DNA from: Chloroflexota bacterium
Lineage (GTDB): Bacteria > Chloroflexota > Dehalococcoidia > SZUA-161
Direction of reading: 5' to 3'
Assembly (NCBI GenBank): GCA_003229915.1
Contig: QIGA01000204.1
Span: forward strand, 1 to 6,260
DNA length: 6,260 nucleotides
This document shows, in pieces, positions 1 to 5,969 of the stretch (the stretch's first letter is position 1; each line of letters opens with the position of its first letter). The position numbers were made by a program, and so were the translations under genes. The notes below the pieces were generated by a model, which was given only the letters and a program-made list of their open reading frames with translations, did no database searches and was not told the DNA's origin.

Positions 1-191
1 CGGAACGTCATAGTGGCCACGCCTAAACCAGCCAAAACCCCCTCGCCTTTCGCAATCAGGTACGCCCTGCCCTCCTCATCTGCCGGTATCAGGGCTTCCG
101 TAGTGACATCGCCCCGATCCAGGTCTTCCGCCAGAGCTAAGTCGACTATTTGCTCAACCTTTTTTAATTCCATCTCGAATGATTCAACCAT
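1..191 (-). CDS. nadC: Nicotinate-nucleotide pyrophosphorylase (quinolinate phosphoribosyltransferase), N-terminal part
   Basis: This is the first 63 codons of a minus-strand gene that leaves the window on the left. The enzyme converts quinolinate and PRPP to nicotinate mononucleotide, CO2 and pyrophosphate, the last dedicated step of de novo NAD synthesis in the cytoplasm. Residues 18-31 read LALAEDLDRGDVTT, the characteristic N-terminal NadC signature (AL-ED--RGD-TT), followed by a beta-rich stretch (RAYLIAKGEGVLAG, residues 42-55) typical of the N-terminal open sandwich domain. The catalytic barrel lies outside the window. I chose the ATG at 191 because it lies only 6 nt after the stop of the HicB-like gene, which suggests translational coupling. 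A GGGG run just upstream is a poor Shine-Dalgarno site at very short spacing. The in-frame ATG at 173 is possible but has no better site. nadB lies upstream in the same direction, which supports the identification. Confidence 0.9.
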   Translation of the reverse strand, partial: MVESFEMELKKVEQIVDLALAEDLDRGDVTTEALIPADEEGRAYLIAKGEGVLAGLGVATMTF

Positions 192-197
192 TCCCCA

Positions 198-401
198 TTA
201 ACGATCCGATGTATTTATAATCTCTTCCGCTTCAACAGCCATTTCCCCAAATGTTTCTATGTGAAACCTAATGGCTGACTTAACGTTCGCAAGTGCATCC
301 TCATAGGTATCACCTTCTCCAATCACCACACCCCGTAACCCCAAAGGATAGGCCACATAACCCTCAGGATGTTTTTCGACTATTATTTTTATCTTTTGCA
401 T
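198..401 (-). CDS. Orphan HicB-like (HicB_lk / UPF0150) small protein
   Basis: A complete 67-residue protein with the pattern of the HicB N-terminal partial RNase-H-like fold: a first strand (KIKIIVEK, residues 3-10), then GYVAYPLGLRGVVIGEGDTY (residues 14-33), then the helix EDALANVKSAIRFHIETFGE (34-53). In type II HicAB systems this domain binds and neutralises the HicA mRNA interferase. The C-terminal HTH or ribbon-helix-helix DNA-binding part of full-length HicB is absent, so this is the short form. No HicA-like frame is seen next to it: the 105 bp on the nadB side is too short and nadC follows directly on the other side. The gene has a strong ribosome binding site and sits between nadB and nadC in the same direction, ending 6 nt before nadC. 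Family membership is well supported by the sequence. A toxin-antitoxin role is doubtful, and its function in this operon is unknown. Confidence 0.85.
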   Translation of the reverse strand: MQKIKIIVEKHPEGYVAYPLGLRGVVIGEGDTYEDALANVKSAIRFHIETFGEMAVEAEEIINTSDR

Positions 402-407
402 GCCTTT

Positions 408-413
408 CCTCCC
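408..413 (-). promoter_or_regulatory. Ribosome binding site of the HicB-like gene
   Basis: On the minus strand GGGAGG is followed, 6 nt later, by the ATG at 401. This near-consensus Shine-Dalgarno sequence fixes the start of the HicB-like protein and indicates that the small gene is actively translated. Confidence 0.8.
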
Positions 414-506
414 AGTTTACTCAGTTATAACTCTAATGGCCTTTTAATCTTGCCTCACCACTAACATGTGCACAGATATCAGCGACGTTGCGACCCTTCA
501 AATATA

Positions 507-2048
507 CTAATCCTTCTTCCTGAAGACAATATGTCTGAGCCAGGCATCCGAGGGCTCGGGGGAATCGGAACGAAAGTGAGCACCTCGACTCTCCTCTCTC
601 GCCAAAGCTGCTTCAGCCAGAAGCCGCCCCACCAGCACCATGTTAGCCAGTTCGTATGATGGACGATCCGTAGGCCTCCTAAGCTCTTCCTCCCAAACAG
701 CGAGGATGTTCGCTGCTTCCCTCAGCCTATCTGCCGAGCGCACAATACCTACATTCTCCCAAAGCAGCGACTCCAAAGCAATCAGGTCCAGACTCGGGCA
801 GTTACCAGAATCAACAGCTCGCTCCGGTAGAGCAGAAGCTTCTCTTTCAGCGGTAGTAGCTGCATTGACCTCCTCTCTGCTCCTGTCCACGATCCTTTTG
901 CTAAAAACCAGTACCTCCAGTAGTGAGTTCGACGCCAAGCGGTTCGCACCATGCACACCGGTACACGATACCTCACCGCTCGCGAACAAACCCGCGATGT
1001 TGGTTTCCCCCCAGTAGTTTGTCCGCACCCCGCCCATCACATAATGAGCGGCGGGCACAACCGGAATCATCGAGGATGTAATGTCCAGGCCATGATCGAA
1101 GCAAAAGCGGTATATTTGAGGAAATCTCGCCGACACAATGCTCGCCGGCAGATGAGTAACATCGAGGTAAACGCGATCAGTTTCAGTCCTTTCCATCTCA
1201 GCAACGATACTGCGGGCCACAATATCCCTAGGAGCCAAATCTCCGTCAGGTGAGTAGTTCAACATAAAGCGTTCCCCCTCAGCGTTGCGTAATATGCCAC
1301 CTTCTCCTCTCACGGCCTCAGAGATGAGAAACAGCGGCACCCCAGGCAAACGCAGAGCTGTAGGATGGAACTGAACGAATTCCATATCTACAATCTCAGC
1401 GCCAGCTTTATATGCCAAAGCGATACCATCACCAGTGGCGATTTCAGGATTGGTGGTAATCTTAAACAGCCGCCCCACTCCGCCAGTAGCCAAAATGACA
1501 AAACGGCATCCAAATCTCTCGATAGATCCCGAATGTAAGTCTAACGCAGCGACCCCGTATACGCCGTCTTCGAGGACAAGAATCTCTATGGCAAGGCAAT
1601 ATTCGAGTATGGTAATCCTGCTCGAAGAGCGGGCGGCATTGCTCAATGTGACTTCAATGCGCTCTCCGGTAGCATCACCGCCTGCATGCAAAATACGGGG
1701 TACACTGTGAGCAGCCTCCCTGGCCAAAGCAATCTCGCCATCAACCGTATCGAATGGCACTCCGAACTTGACCAGGTCAGCGATGCGATCAGCGGCTTCC
1801 CTCGTGAGAATGCGCACAGCCTCGGGATCGCATAAGCCAGCGCCCGCAGCTATGGTGTCTTCAAAGTGAAGCTCAGGTGAGTCCAGGCTGCCAATCGCTG
1901 CGGCTATACCTCCTTGCGCATGCCTGGTGTTGCATTCATGTATGCTACCTTTGGTGATAATGAGGACGCTGCCCAATTCCTGAGCCAGCAGAGCATCGTA
2001 GAGGCCCGCTATCCCGCTGCCTATTATTATGTAGTCATATTCTCTCAC
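507..2048 (-). CDS. nadB: L-aspartate oxidase
   Basis: A flavoenzyme of the succinate dehydrogenase/fumarate reductase flavoprotein family that oxidises L-aspartate to iminoaspartate, the first step to quinolinate. Numbered from the GTG start (513 aa, usual family length), the FAD-binding GxGxxG lies at residues 10-15 (GSGIAG), NTRHAQGGIAAA at 40-51, the substrate-region REAAHS at 110-115, HAGGDATG at 121-128, the second flavin motif LATGG near 186-190, QFHPTAL at 226-232, RGEGG at 247-251 and LAPRDIVAR at 271-279, which carries the conserved arginine. Further on come PAAHYVMGGV and GANRLASNSLLE, then a helical C-terminal domain with ESRGAHFRSD. The GTG at 2048 is preferred: it gives the compact N-terminus MREYDYIIIGSGIAG and has AGGTGG 4 nt upstream. 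The ATG at 2066 would add six residues (MYVGGT) with no evident site. nadC lies downstream in the same direction, with the HicB-like gene between them. nadA is not in the window. Identification is firm; the exact start is less so. Confidence 0.96.
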   Translation of the reverse strand: MREYDYIIIGSGIAGLYDALLAQELGSVLIITKGSIHECNTRHAQGGIAAAIGSLDSPELHFEDTIAAGAGLCDPEAVRILTREAADRIADLVKFGVPFDTVDGEIALAREAAHSVPRILHAGGDATGERIEVTLSNAARSSSRITILEYCLAIEILVLEDGVYGVAALDLHSGSIERFGCRFVILATGGVGRLFKITTNPEIATGDGIALAYKAGAEIVDMEFVQFHPTALRLPGVPLFLISEAVRGEGGILRNAEGERFMLNYSPDGDLAPRDIVARSIVAEMERTETDRVYLDVTHLPASIVSARFPQIYRFCFDHGLDITSSMIPVVPAAHYVMGGVRTNYWGETNIAGLFASGEVSCTGVHGANRLASNSLLEVLVFSKRIVDRSREEVNAATTAEREASALPERAVDSGNCPSLDLIALESLLWENVGIVRSADRLREAANILAVWEEELRRPTDRPSYELANMVLVGRLLAEAALAREESRGAHFRSDSPEPSDAWLRHIVFRKKD

Positions 2049-2370
2049 AGTACCACCTACATACATCAGCTCGTGGCCAGGGTACGATACAAGCGCGCTG
2101 AGTCCCGAACCTCAGGCCACCGTCATCCATTAACTCCGCCATAGTCGAGCCACCAGCGGCTTCAAGGAGCAGATATTCTGGCCTCATTGCTAGCGTCGCC
2201 CTATAAGGTACGCCGAGGTGGTGATAGCTTAATCCAAATACGCATCGAGTGTCAATGAAAGTGACAACGCGCCAGCGCTGTTGCCAGTCGAATAGCGGTG
2301 GGCGAAAGGCTTCCCAGCAGCGCCGGGCAAGGTATTGCATCTGCTGAACATTCAGGTTAGAGTAAATCAT
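2035..2370 (-). CDS. Hypothetical protein upstream of and overlapping nadB
   Basis: I do not recognise a family. The frame is open on the minus strand from 2565 to a TGA at 2035-2037, 176 codons in all. The longest version starts at 2565 and would run 129 nt antisense into the start of the membrane protein gene, so a later start is more likely: ATG at 2370 (111 aa) or GTG at 2409 or 2406. None has a clear ribosome binding site. The 111-aa product is rich in Trp, Arg and Cys (for example EAFRPPLFDWQQRWRVVTF). It has no membrane segment or known motif. In the longest version residues 11-20 include a CPHC pair (SICPHCERAI) like half a zinc knuckle, but that part is antisense to the membrane protein gene. 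The 3' end overlaps the nadB start by 14 nt (GTG start), an arrangement typical of coupled genes. The alternative is that this is a chance open frame in a 370-bp divergent intergenic region. Confidence 0.4.
   Translation of the reverse strand: MIYSNLNVQQMQYLARRCWEAFRPPLFDWQQRWRVVTFIDTRCVFGLSYHHLGVPYRATLAMRPEYLLLEAAGGSTMAELMDDGGLRFGTQRACIVPWPRADVCRWYCERI
2053..2058 (-). promoter_or_regulatory. Possible ribosome binding site deciding a GTG start for nadB
   Basis: On the minus strand AGGTGG (one mismatch to AGGAGG) lies 4 nt before the GTG at 2048. The competing ATG at 2066 has only weak purine content upstream. The spacing to the GTG is shorter than ideal, so this is suggestive only. Confidence 0.45.
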
Positions 2371-2436
2371 CGGCCGATATAGCCCAGTCGCCGCATCCCG
2401 TACCACCACACTTCTGATGGATCCAAAATAAGTAAG

Positions 2437-3078
2437 ATGCTCATACTCGGACACACCGGGATAACCCTCGGTGCCGCGGTGCTGCTTAACAGCGCCCTCT
2501 TCAAGAATCGCCCTTTCACAATGCGGGCAAATGCTCCCAGAAAGCAACTTCTTGACTCTTCCCAACCACTTCTTTCACAGCATAGTACCTTGAGCAGCAA
2601 AACGTCGCCCTTAACATCTTTGGCAACCCGCTTTGATATCAGGCTTCTGCTCATCGGTTCACTCTTTCCCGATATAATAGATAAGCCTGTAGGTATATAT
2701 TTCTTCAGAGACACTTTTAGCAACGGCAGGATCTTCTGCCACACGCTTCTGTTCGTCATTCTCATCGCTCTTGCCGGGCTCTATTTGTACCAAAGCCGTA
2801 GAAAGCTTTGGCTTCTCGTATTCTCATTTGGGGTGTTCTCCCATCTTGTTCTGGATCAAATGTGGCTCAATCCACGAACTCTATTCTGGCCACTCTACGG
2901 CTTTTCGTTTGAACCCGAAGACCTCACCGACTGGGTGCTCCATATATTGCGAGCCCCCGTCTCCAACCCCGCGCTACTTGTTTCTGAACTCATAGGAGGC
3001 GCTATACTCCTCTGGTTTATTGCGCTGCTGGTGCGCAACAGAACAGTCTGGGCGTTCATCAAGCAAGGCAAAGTCTAA
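2437..3078 (+). CDS. YdjM-like membrane-bound metal-dependent hydrolase family protein
   Basis: A 213-residue integral membrane protein resembling the YdjM / LexA-binding inner-membrane hydrolase family (PF04307). The expected pattern of metal-type residues is present: H6 in GHTGITLGAA, D79 and D82 in SLFPDIIDKP, H102 in GRIFCHTLL, and H136/D140 in SHLVLDQMW. Hydrophobic segments lie at about 8-21, 70-90, 101-118, 124-141 and 183-200, the last containing E184. Residues 22-64 form a polar Ser/Lys/Arg-rich linker that does not look conserved. Biochemical function in this family is poorly established; hydrolase activity is inferred from the conserved residues only. The ATG at 2437 places the first histidine motif at the extreme N-terminus as expected, but the upstream sequence has only a weak Shine-Dalgarno-like TAAG and no convincing promoter. 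The gene is divergent from the NAD operon. Confidence 0.82.
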   Translation: MLILGHTGITLGAAVLLNSALFKNRPFTMRANAPRKQLLDSSQPLLSQHSTLSSKTSPLTSLATRFDIRLLLIGSLFPDIIDKPVGIYFFRDTFSNGRIFCHTLLFVILIALAGLYLYQSRRKLWLLVFSFGVFSHLVLDQMWLNPRTLFWPLYGFSFEPEDLTDWVLHILRAPVSNPALLVSELIGGAILLWFIALLVRNRTVWAFIKQGKV

Positions 3079-3133
3079 TGGTCTTTGCGTACCCAATGTT
3101 GACCCTGTTGAGCTGACCTTTGTTCACTTCCGC

Positions 3134-3164
3134 TTGGTCTTCCAACGCTCACCGATGGTATAAT
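3134..3164 (+). promoter_or_regulatory. Extended -10 promoter upstream of the HAD gene
   Basis: TATAAT at 3159-3164 is a perfect -10 hexamer and is preceded by TG at 3156-3157 (TGGTATAAT), an extended -10 element. A partial -35 match, TTGGTC at 3134-3139, lies 19 bp upstream, longer than the usual 17. Transcription would begin near 3171, leaving about 48 nt of leader before the HAD start at 3219. It sits in the only real gap (3079-3218) on the plus strand between the membrane protein gene and the HAD gene. The sigma-70-type assignment is inferred from the hexamers alone. Confidence 0.55.
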
Positions 3165-3218
3165 ATGCACCTCAGCGAGTACGGTTAACTGCAATCATAG
3201 TTCGCCGGAACAATTGTT

Positions 3219-3962
3219 ATGCCTCTCGATGCTATAATATGCGACTGGAACGGCACTCTGATAGAATACAGAGATGAGAGGCCCTTGCTCGAAACCATAG
3301 CAATCGATGTTTTCAGGGCTTCCCTACCCTTTCATCCCTTCAGAATGACTCGCATCCTCAAAGCGAGAAGACAACTGGAAACGCTGTACAGAGAAAAACG
3401 TCTCGCGGCTGATTTCGATTTCGTAAGAGCGATGTTCACCATTTACAACGAAAAGATAATAAATGGTACACCCGTCTCGATAATACGCCGTTCGATCGAG
3501 CAGTATGCAAACAGCCAGCTTACCCAGCAGGCACTTGACCATAGAGTTTTGCGGACAGTCAAGGAATGTCACCGGTCCGGGAAGATGACGGGTATCCTTT
3601 CCGCTGGCTACAAGTACGGTATCGAAAGAGTTCTGACGGTTGCCGGGTATCACCAGTACTTCGATTTTTGCGAGGCCGATCATCTCAAAGAGGGCGGAGG
3701 GAGAGCTATTGAATTCGGGCTAGTCATCTACAAGAGGAAGCATGAGTTGTTGCTTACGCTGCTGAGCGACCTGGGGCTAGAGGCAAGCAGGGTGGCATAC
3801 ATTGGCGATAGTGAAGACGACAAGGGGTGCTTCCAGATCGTAGGATATCCAGTTCTGGCATTTCTTACACCAGATGAGGTAAAAGACAGCTATGCCCAAG
3901 AATACAAGGCCTTCGTCCCCGAGAGTGAAAAGGACTTGGTGGAGTACTTGCGAAGCGCATGA
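3219..3962 (+). CDS. HAD-superfamily hydrolase with DxN motif I
   Basis: A complete 247-residue soluble protein of the haloacid dehalogenase superfamily, probably a phosphatase acting on a small phosphorylated metabolite; the substrate cannot be told. Motif I is DWNGTL at residues 9-14, with D9 as the nucleophile. Residues about 35-105 are helical and would form the C1 cap. Motif II is GILSAGY with S128, motif III is supplied by K172 or K174 in YKRKHE, and motif IV is IGDSEDD with D197, D201 and D202 binding magnesium. Motif I has Asn at position 11 where most HAD phosphatases have the second Asp that acts as general acid/base. DWNGTL variants are known among annotated HAD proteins, so the gene need not be dead. 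The ATG at 3219 starts right at the first beta strand, but the upstream region has only a weak GGA-type site. The gene is preceded by a good promoter and followed after 93 bp by the RACo-like gene on the same strand. Confidence 0.87.
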   Translation: MPLDAIICDWNGTLIEYRDERPLLETIAIDVFRASLPFHPFRMTRILKARRQLETLYREKRLAADFDFVRAMFTIYNEKIINGTPVSIIRRSIEQYANSQLTQQALDHRVLRTVKECHRSGKMTGILSAGYKYGIERVLTVAGYHQYFDFCEADHLKEGGGRAIEFGLVIYKRKHELLLTLLSDLGLEASRVAYIGDSEDDKGCFQIVGYPVLAFLTPDEVKDSYAQEYKAFVPESEKDLVEYLRSA

Positions 3963-4045
3963 GTCACTGCGAACGAACGGCTATGCAGTTTGCGATTGCG
4001 CCAATCAGAATGTGCCATTACGCTTTTCTGCGACCGAAATCAATC

Positions 4046-4050
4046 GAGGA
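4046..4050 (+). promoter_or_regulatory. Ribosome binding site of the RACo-like gene
   Basis: GAGGA lies 5 nt before the ATG at 4056. This rules in 4056 over the longer in-frame ATG at 3990, whose extra 22 residues (MRLRQSEC...) do not resemble the family and precede the first ferredoxin strand. Confidence 0.7.
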
Positions 4051-4055
4051 AAAAC

Positions 4056-5696
4056 ATGCCTGCTTACGCAATCGGTTTTGAGCCACTAGGCCGAAAAGGA
4101 GAATGCCTTAGCACACAATCTCTCCTGGCTTGCGCCCGTCAACTCGGCGTAGGTATCAGCGCTATATGTGGCGGCCAAGGAAAATGCCACTCTTGCAAGA
4201 TCCAGATTCTGAGCGGCAGCGTCTCACGGCCAACTCCCAGCGAGCATGAGGTCTTTTCCCCTGAAGAATTGAAAAAGGGCTGGCGACTGGCCTGCCAGAC
4301 TTACCCTGCCGGAGATTGCAGGTTGAGCGTGCCCCCCGAGTCAATGACCACGATACAGCGCGCCCAGGTGGAGGGATTGGAGATAGCGGTCCGTCCGGAG
4401 CCACCTGTGCAATCCTATCGACTTGAAATACCAATCCCAACCTTGGCCGAGTCCCAAGCTGACGCCCAACGGCTCCTGGAAGCGCTTGCCCAGCAGCACG
4501 GGCTACAATGCAATAAGGTTGATATCGATGTTCTCCGTACTCTCTCACCTCGGTTACGATCTTGGAAATGGCAAAGTCAGGCCTCGGTTCGCCAGGACGA
4601 AGTAGTAGCCCTCGGCCCCTGGCCTAGCCACCATTTGGGATTGGCCGTAGATCTGGGTACCACCAAGATCGCAGCCTATCTGGTTGATTTGAGCGATGGT
4701 CAAACGCTAGCTGCCCAGGGAGCTATAAATCCCCAGATCAGCTATGGAGAAGACGTGATCAGCCGCATCAATGGTGTCATGGAATCTCCAGCTCTGGGCA
4801 TGAAAATGCAGAAGTTGGCAGTCAAGTCCCTCAAACAACTGGCTATCGACCTGTGTACTGAGGTTGGCGCTAACACAGAGGAAGTTGTTGAGGCAGTAGT
4901 AGTGGGCAATACCACCATGCACCATCTGCTGGCCGGCTTGCCTGTGAGGCAACTCGCCCTATCCCCATTTGTTCCCACAGTTAGCGATGCTCTGGACGTT
5001 AAGGCTCGCGATCTGGGTCTACACATTGCTCCGGGTGCCTATGTCCACTTGTTGCCCAACATCGCCGGCTTCATCGGTGCCGACCATGTCGCGATGTTGT
5101 TGGCGACGGACGTATGGCAAAGCAGAGGAGTCACGCTGGCCCTGGACATCGGGACGAACACCGAGGTTTCACTTATCGTAAATGGCAAGATAACTGCAAT
5201 ATCATGCGCCTCGGGCCCCGCATTCGAAGGCTACCATATCAAGCATGGTATGAGGGCTGCCAGCGGAGCCATCGAACGCGTACAGATATTAGACGATATT
5301 GTACAGTATCAGACCGTCGATGAAGCACCACCTGTCGGTATTTGCGGATCAGGCGCGCTTGATGCTATGGCACAGCTCTATCTAACAGGAGTGCTCAACA
5401 AAGGCGGGAGAATGATCGACAGCCACTCTCGCGTTCGTACCCGCAAGGAACAACGGGAGTTTATCCTCGTCACGGCTGACGAACGAGACGGTCAACCGGA
5501 CATTACTCTCACTCAAAAAGATGTACGGGAGCTGCAACTGGCCAAGGCGGCTATCCGCACTGGCATACAGGTGCTTCTTGAAACAAGTGGTTGCTCCGAA
5601 GAGGATGTTGACCAGGTGGTGATTGCTGGAGCTTTCGGGACTTACATTGACGTATCGAGCGCTATAGCGGTCGGCATGCTGCCACCGCTCGGCTAA
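4056..5696 (+). CDS. RACo-like [2Fe-2S]/ASKHA corrinoid-activation protein, frame truncated at the C-terminus
   Basis: 546 codons from the ATG to TAA at 5694-5696. The N-terminal domain (about 1-95) is a [2Fe-2S] ferredoxin: C38, C44 and C47 (CGGQGKCHSC, CX5CX2C) with C80 in RLACQT. A linker and middle domain follow (about 96-195), then an ASKHA ATPase domain: DLGTTK from D199, NPQISYGEDVISRI, VVVGNTTMHHLL, a second phosphate motif DIGTNTE from D364, SCASGPAFEG, GICGSGALDAM from 428, and AGAFGTY at 524-530. Proteins of this layout, such as RACo of Carboxydothermus, use ATP to drive reduction of inactive Co(II) corrinoid proteins back to Co(I). The target here is unknown, as no corrinoid protein or methyltransferase is in the window. 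The frame stops just after GMLPPLG, where relatives continue with a VGN-containing segment and a tail of several dozen residues. That tail is found in the +1 frame at 5692-5862, so the gene appears disrupted by a small deletion or an assembly error. Confidence 0.9.
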   Translation: MPAYAIGFEPLGRKGECLSTQSLLACARQLGVGISAICGGQGKCHSCKIQILSGSVSRPTPSEHEVFSPEELKKGWRLACQTYPAGDCRLSVPPESMTTIQRAQVEGLEIAVRPEPPVQSYRLEIPIPTLAESQADAQRLLEALAQQHGLQCNKVDIDVLRTLSPRLRSWKWQSQASVRQDEVVALGPWPSHHLGLAVDLGTTKIAAYLVDLSDGQTLAAQGAINPQISYGEDVISRINGVMESPALGMKMQKLAVKSLKQLAIDLCTEVGANTEEVVEAVVVGNTTMHHLLAGLPVRQLALSPFVPTVSDALDVKARDLGLHIAPGAYVHLLPNIAGFIGADHVAMLLATDVWQSRGVTLALDIGTNTEVSLIVNGKITAISCASGPAFEGYHIKHGMRAASGAIERVQILDDIVQYQTVDEAPPVGICGSGALDAMAQLYLTGVLNKGGRMIDSHSRVRTRKEQREFILVTADERDGQPDITLTQKDVRELQLAKAAIRTGIQVLLETSGCSEEDVDQVVIAGAFGTYIDVSSAIAVGMLPPLG

Positions 5697-5862
5697 AATG
5701 GCCTTGATCTCCCTGAGCAAAAGAGCCCAGGCCAAATCTGTGGCCTCTTGTGTTGACTACATAGAATTGGCCAGCGCTCCGAGCTTCTCGCAAACCTTCG
5801 TTCAAGCGAGCTACCTGGGGCGATACAGTATCAAACACGGCAACAGAGTGGAGATGGACTGA
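5692..5862 (+). pseudogene. Displaced C-terminal tail of the RACo-like protein (+1 frame)
   Basis: Read in the frame starting GCT AAA ATG at 5692, the sequence gives AKMALISLSKRAQAKS followed by CVDYIELASAPSFSQTF and SYLGRYSIKHG, ending at TGA 5860-5862. This matches what I recall of the extreme C-terminus of RACo/DUF4445-type proteins, where GAKMAL, a YIEL-like strand and a short F-rich end follow the last ASKHA motif. It overlaps the end of the main frame and has no ribosome binding site in front of its ATG at 5698, so it is not an independent gene. Joining it to the main frame would give about 600 residues, near the family length, but would still lack the VGNxAG-type segment expected between LPPL and AKMAL. 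An out-of-frame deletion of some tens of bases explains both points. Confidence 0.75.
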
Positions 5863-5952
5863 GGGAGTTTCCGCCGACGAGCCTTCTTGTTTGGGATGGT
5901 TCGATGTCGCAAGGCCCCAACTGCTCTTGCAGTCCGCACAACAGATAAGTGA

Positions 5953-5959
5953 AAGGAGG
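5953..5959 (+). promoter_or_regulatory. Ribosome binding site of the NTF2-like gene
   Basis: AAGGAGG is a full Shine-Dalgarno match. The ATG at 5970 lies 10 nt downstream. A nearer ATG at 5960 opens a different frame that closes after about 26 codons and carries no recognisable protein, so 5970 is the start. Confidence 0.8.
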
Positions 5960-5969
5960 ATGTTTCCAT

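Noticed and set aside
13..201. Plus-strand open frame at the left edge
   Set aside because: It is the antisense shadow of nadC, whose minus-strand translation shows the clear NadC N-terminal signature.
421..455. TATAAC on the minus strand upstream of the HicB-like gene as a promoter
   Set aside because: No matching -35 hexamer at suitable spacing, and the gene lies inside an operon with nadB, so an internal promoter is not supported.
640..1017. Plus-strand frame of 125 codons opposite nadB
   Set aside because: Ser/Ala/Leu-rich antisense reading of a well-conserved part of NadB.
3079..3125. Repeated TGTTGA/TGA words after the membrane protein gene, considered as a terminator or operator
   Set aside because: They are short direct repeats with no stable inverted repeat and no T tract.
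3324..3683. Minus-strand frame of 119 codons within the HAD gene
   Set aside because: It is antisense to the cap domain and motif II of an intact HAD protein.
3990..4055. Longer start (ATG at 3990) for the RACo-like gene
   Set aside because: The 22 added residues do not resemble the family, while the ATG at 4056 has GAGGA 5 nt upstream and begins at the first ferredoxin strand.
4162..4548. Minus-strand frame of 128 codons within the RACo-like gene
   Set aside because: It lies opposite the ferredoxin and linker domains, which have matching cysteine motifs on the plus strand. The antisense product is Arg/Pro-rich and unrecognisable.
5920..5945. Small hairpin (ACTGC, loop TCTT, GCAGT) between the RACo-like tail and the NTF2-like gene
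   Set aside because: A five-base-pair stem without a following T run is too weak to call a terminator.
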